A stretch of 64,000 bases of DNA from G963669295 sp963669295 (GTDB lineage: Bacteria > Bacteroidota > Bacteroidia > Flavobacteriales_D > CALLUQ01), in NCBI GenBank assembly GCA_963669295.1, contig OY769938.1, positions 4,588,001-4,652,000 of the forward strand. Reading direction: 5' to 3'. Positions within the stretch are counted from its first letter, which is position 1. Every line of letters begins with the position of its first letter. A program made the translations under genes and the position numbers. Below the pieces are notes generated by a model. It had not been told where the DNA came from and ran no database searches. It saw nothing but the letters and a program-made list of their open reading frames with translations. Of this stretch, positions 61,739 to 64,000 are shown piece by piece.

Positions 61739-63070
61739 TTAAACCTGTATGGTTTTCCACTTTCCTTTTTTAAGGTACACAAAAGATACCAATCCAAGCA
61801 AACCAAAATAGATGTATTCGCAATACCATACCACCTGGATATCGGCTTGCCGCACTACAGCAACGTATGACGCGGCAAAGAGGTAAACGACAATGATAGA
61901 AAACTCGATGAGCAAGGCCGACCGGGTATCGCCACTGCCAGAAATCATATTGAATAGCACAGTAGAAATGGAAAACAACACCAACGATACAGCGACCACA
62001 TGTAAGATGGAAATCGACATTTCAACCACATTGGGATCTTCGTTAATCACACCGATGAAAAAGTGGGGAAACAACAGTAACATGAGAACGATGAACGACG
62101 TAAAGGCAGCACTTAGCGTAACGATCTTTTTGATGGCGGGCACCACTTCATCCAATTTCTTTTGAGCAATAAGGTTACTCACAAATGTTTTGGTAACTGA
62201 GCTGAATCCCATGATAGGCACCATGGCTAAAAAGTAGAGGTGCCGTACTACATTGGAGGCTTCGAGTTCTTGAGAACCCAGCTGTTCAATAAGGTTGAAA
62301 AAGATGAACCAGGCGGCCAACGATAAAAATTGTTGAATCATGAGAGGCCATGAGATGCGGAACAAGCGACGAATAACGTTTTTATAGAGTCGTCGGAACT
62401 TGAGCAAGCAATACTTTTTAATGGTAGGGTTAAAGATGGTATAGATAATGGCAAATACCAATGCAGTAATTTCCGATAGGAGAGAAGCCAATGCAGCGCC
62501 ACCTACTCCCATTTGAGGAAATCCCCAATTGCCAAAGATCAAAGCATAATCGAGCACAATGTTGACCCCTGCGGTGATGAGGGTGGTCCATATCAGAATG
62601 TTGGTACGAGCTACCCCTACATAAAAAGCCACAAGTGCCAGGTTAATAAACGATACAATAAAGCCCCACGACCGGTAATGGAGGAACTCATCTAACGCCA
62701 CGAATATTGCTTCTGATTTTAGGGTTTTTCCAAGAATTACCGGCCCTAAAAAGAAGAAGGCCACAAACAGGGTAACTCCCATGAGCAATAACCCAACAAG
62801 GGTGTGGTTAAAAAGACTGCCCACCTCGCGGTAGCGCCCTTCCCCTTCACGACGGGCAATTAAAATTTGTGCTCCCGAAGCAAAGCCTACGCCCAGCATA
62901 AAGAAAGCTACATACATCACTCCACCAATCCCGGCAGCATTAAAGTCATCGCCTCCAACACGACTAAGAAAGGAACCATCGGCCAGCACCACAATGAATT
63001 GTACAAATGTACCAAACATAATGGGCAGGGCCATTTTTAATAGGGGGCTATATTTTGCTTCTAACGACAT
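61739..63070 (-). CDS. MATE family efflux transporter
   Basis: 443 residues with about twelve membrane helices. MATE pattern: PIMFGTFVQFIVVLADGSFLSRVGGDDFNAAGIGG (about 15-49), GFASGAQILIARREGEGRYREVG (about 61-83), and the mirrored second half (LFRISWPLMIQQFLSLAAW, about 235). It would export drugs or metabolites against H+ or Na+. Starts directly after the RlmI-like gene's stop with no bases between. Confidence 0.9.
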   Translation of the reverse strand: MSLEAKYSPLLKMALPIMFGTFVQFIVVLADGSFLSRVGGDDFNAAGIGGVMYVAFFMLGVGFASGAQILIARREGEGRYREVGSLFNHTLVGLLLMGVTLFVAFFFLGPVILGKTLKSEAIFVALDEFLHYRSWGFIVSFINLALVAFYVGVARTNILIWTTLITAGVNIVLDYALIFGNWGFPQMGVGGAALASLLSEITALVFAIIYTIFNPTIKKYCLLKFRRLYKNVIRRLFRISWPLMIQQFLSLAAWFIFFNLIEQLGSQELEASNVVRHLYFLAMVPIMGFSSVTKTFVSNLIAQKKLDEVVPAIKKIVTLSAAFTSFIVLMLLLFPHFFIGVINEDPNVVEMSISILHVVAVSLVLFSISTVLFNMISGSGDTRSALLIEFSIIVVYLFAASYVAVVRQADIQVVWYCEYIYFGLLGLVSFVYLKKGKWKTIQV

Positions 63071-64000
63071 TTATTCATCTACTTGAATTACCAATCCTTT
63101 GAGGTATTCACCTTCTGGGTGATACACATTAACAGGGTGGTCAGCAGGTTGGTGCATTTGATGCAAGATTCGTACCTTTCTTCCAGCATTGATGGCAGCA
63201 GCGACAATGGTATTGTTGAATAAAGATTTATCGACTACCTGAGAACATGAATAAGTGAAAATCATGCCTCCGGACTTGATGCGCTCTATGGCTTGTTGAT
63301 TCAAGCGTTTATATCCTTGAACAGCTTTGTGCCTGGCACTTTGATGCTTGGCAAAAGCGGGTGGGTCTAATACAATAATGTCGTAGTCGCCACCAATGGT
63401 TTTGATGTGATCCATGGCATCGGCTACTATAGAGGTGTGTGATGCCCCGCCAAAGTTATTGGCGGCAAGGTTTTGTTCCACCAATTCAATGGCTTTGGCC
63501 GAACTGTCGAGCGAGTGCACTTCGGCCGCTCCTGCTTTTAAGGCGTAGATAGAGAAACCACCTGAATAGCAGAAAGTATTCAATATTTTTTTTCCTGTTG
63601 CGTATTGCGCCAACAGTTGACGGTTGTCGCGTTGGTCGATGAAGAACCCCGTTTTTTGTCCGGTTTCCCAATCGATAAGGAAACGACAATCGTTTTCCAA
63701 TACATCGCCTATTACTTCTCCTTCTTTGTACAAGTACTGGTTGGTGAGTCCCGGTACTGCATGCATAAGGTGAGGATACTCAGCACTTTTATCGTAAACG
63801 GCAGTAAGGTGTTCCCCCATTATGTCTTTCAACAATTCTACCAGTTGTTCTTTCATCAAATGCATACCCAGCGATGGGGTTTGCATTACAGCAACACCAT
63901 TATAATAATCAATGATAAGGCCAGGCAATTGATCGCCTTCGGCATGTGTTAGACGAAATACATTGGTATGTGTGTTGCCTACCAAACCAAGGTTCTTACG
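63071..64000 (-). CDS. RlmI-like class I SAM-dependent rRNA methyltransferase, 5' end missing
   Basis: The frame is open to the right edge, so at least 309 residues of the C-terminal part are seen. The visible start (RKNLGLVGNTHTNVFRLTHAEGDQLPGLIIDYYNG) matches the RlmI/RlmK core that follows the N-terminal PUA domain. Motifs: GFFIDQRDNRQLLAQY, LNTFCYSGGFSIYALKAGAAEVHSLDSS (SAM), and DIIVLDPPAFAKHQSARHKAVQGYKRLNQQA, ending YSCSQVV with the catalytic Cys. RlmI methylates C1962 of 23S rRNA in E. coli. The name is by family, not proof. Confidence 0.9.
   Translation of the reverse strand, partial: RKNLGLVGNTHTNVFRLTHAEGDQLPGLIIDYYNGVAVMQTPSLGMHLMKEQLVELLKDIMGEHLTAVYDKSAEYPHLMHAVPGLTNQYLYKEGEVIGDVLENDCRFLIDWETGQKTGFFIDQRDNRQLLAQYATGKKILNTFCYSGGFSIYALKAGAAEVHSLDSSAKAIELVEQNLAANNFGGASHTSIVADAMDHIKTIGGDYDIIVLDPPAFAKHQSARHKAVQGYKRLNQQAIERIKSGGMIFTYSCSQVVDKSLFNNTIVAAAINAGRKVRILHQMHQPADHPVNVYHPEGEYLKGLVIQVDE

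Noticed and set aside
1..64000. CRISPR arrays, insertion sequences, prophage or integrase genes
   Set aside because: No regularly spaced repeats, no transposase, recombinase or phage structural motifs seen on either strand. The tail-fibre-like protein at 39.9 kb is a common surface module, not evidence of a prophage.

Overview
The window is chromosomal DNA of a Bacteroidota bacterium, most likely of the Flavobacteriales or a nearby order. The evidence is the recurring TAnnTTTG -7 promoter boxes, type IX secretion sorting domains (type A at about 19.2, 37.2 and 43.4 kb, gliding/CHU_C type B at about 9.7 kb), a FecI/FecR/TonB-receptor cluster, YwqK/MORN-type secreted proteins, a bTHX ribosomal protein and MiaE. 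I see no phage, insertion sequence, CRISPR array or rRNA. The genes at both window edges are cut off.

Layout. 0-6.6 kb: a phosphotransferase/class III aminotransferase fusion (cut by the left edge), two family 4 glycosyltransferases in an operon with an LptF/LptG-type permease, a START-like protein and an ICMT-like methyltransferase. 6.7-7.7 kb: a tRNA-Met(CAT) followed by repeats, a small DUF4430 gene and a degenerate copy of the tRNA 3' end. 7.7-23.6 kb: surface and secreted proteins (TPR, a 1156-residue adhesin-like protein with a type B sorting signal, MORN, DUF4440), a class B1-like metallo-beta-lactamase, a DCC oxidoreductase, a YegP protein, a YfbK-like vWA lipoprotein, a beta-propeller-like T9SS cargo and a TPR-SpoIIE phosphatase.

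23.7-27.2 kb: two unrecognised genes in tandem. One encodes an alpha-helical protein with a C-terminal membrane segment. The other encodes a seven-repeat propeller joined to a helical and glycine-rich region. They look like a two-part secreted or contact-acting system, and this is the best candidate for something undescribed. 27.2-34.1 kb: an ECF sigma factor, FecR anti-sigma, an STN-domain protein with LA_2272-like repeats, a paralogue without STN, and a TonB-dependent receptor that lacks its own STN domain. This is a surface-signalling cluster in which the signalling domain seems to have moved to another protein.

34.2-45.2 kb: GT87, small unknowns, a T9SS cargo, a dispersed intergenic repeat, a second ECF sigma factor next to a His-rich membrane protein, an AT-rich pair (fibre-tail-like protein and a large glycosidase-like protein) and a PhoD phosphatase. 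45.4-51.4 kb: a run of small, often overlapping + strand genes, mostly envelope proteins of unknown role. 51.5-64 kb: more conserved genes, including a PorE-like TPR/PD40 protein, rhomboid protease, class IV aminotransferase, YqgE, MiaE, PdxH, GT2, bTHX with a histone-H1-like tail, TrmH, two HU proteins, cupin, Fmt, a MATE exporter and an RlmI-like rRNA methyltransferase cut by the right edge.
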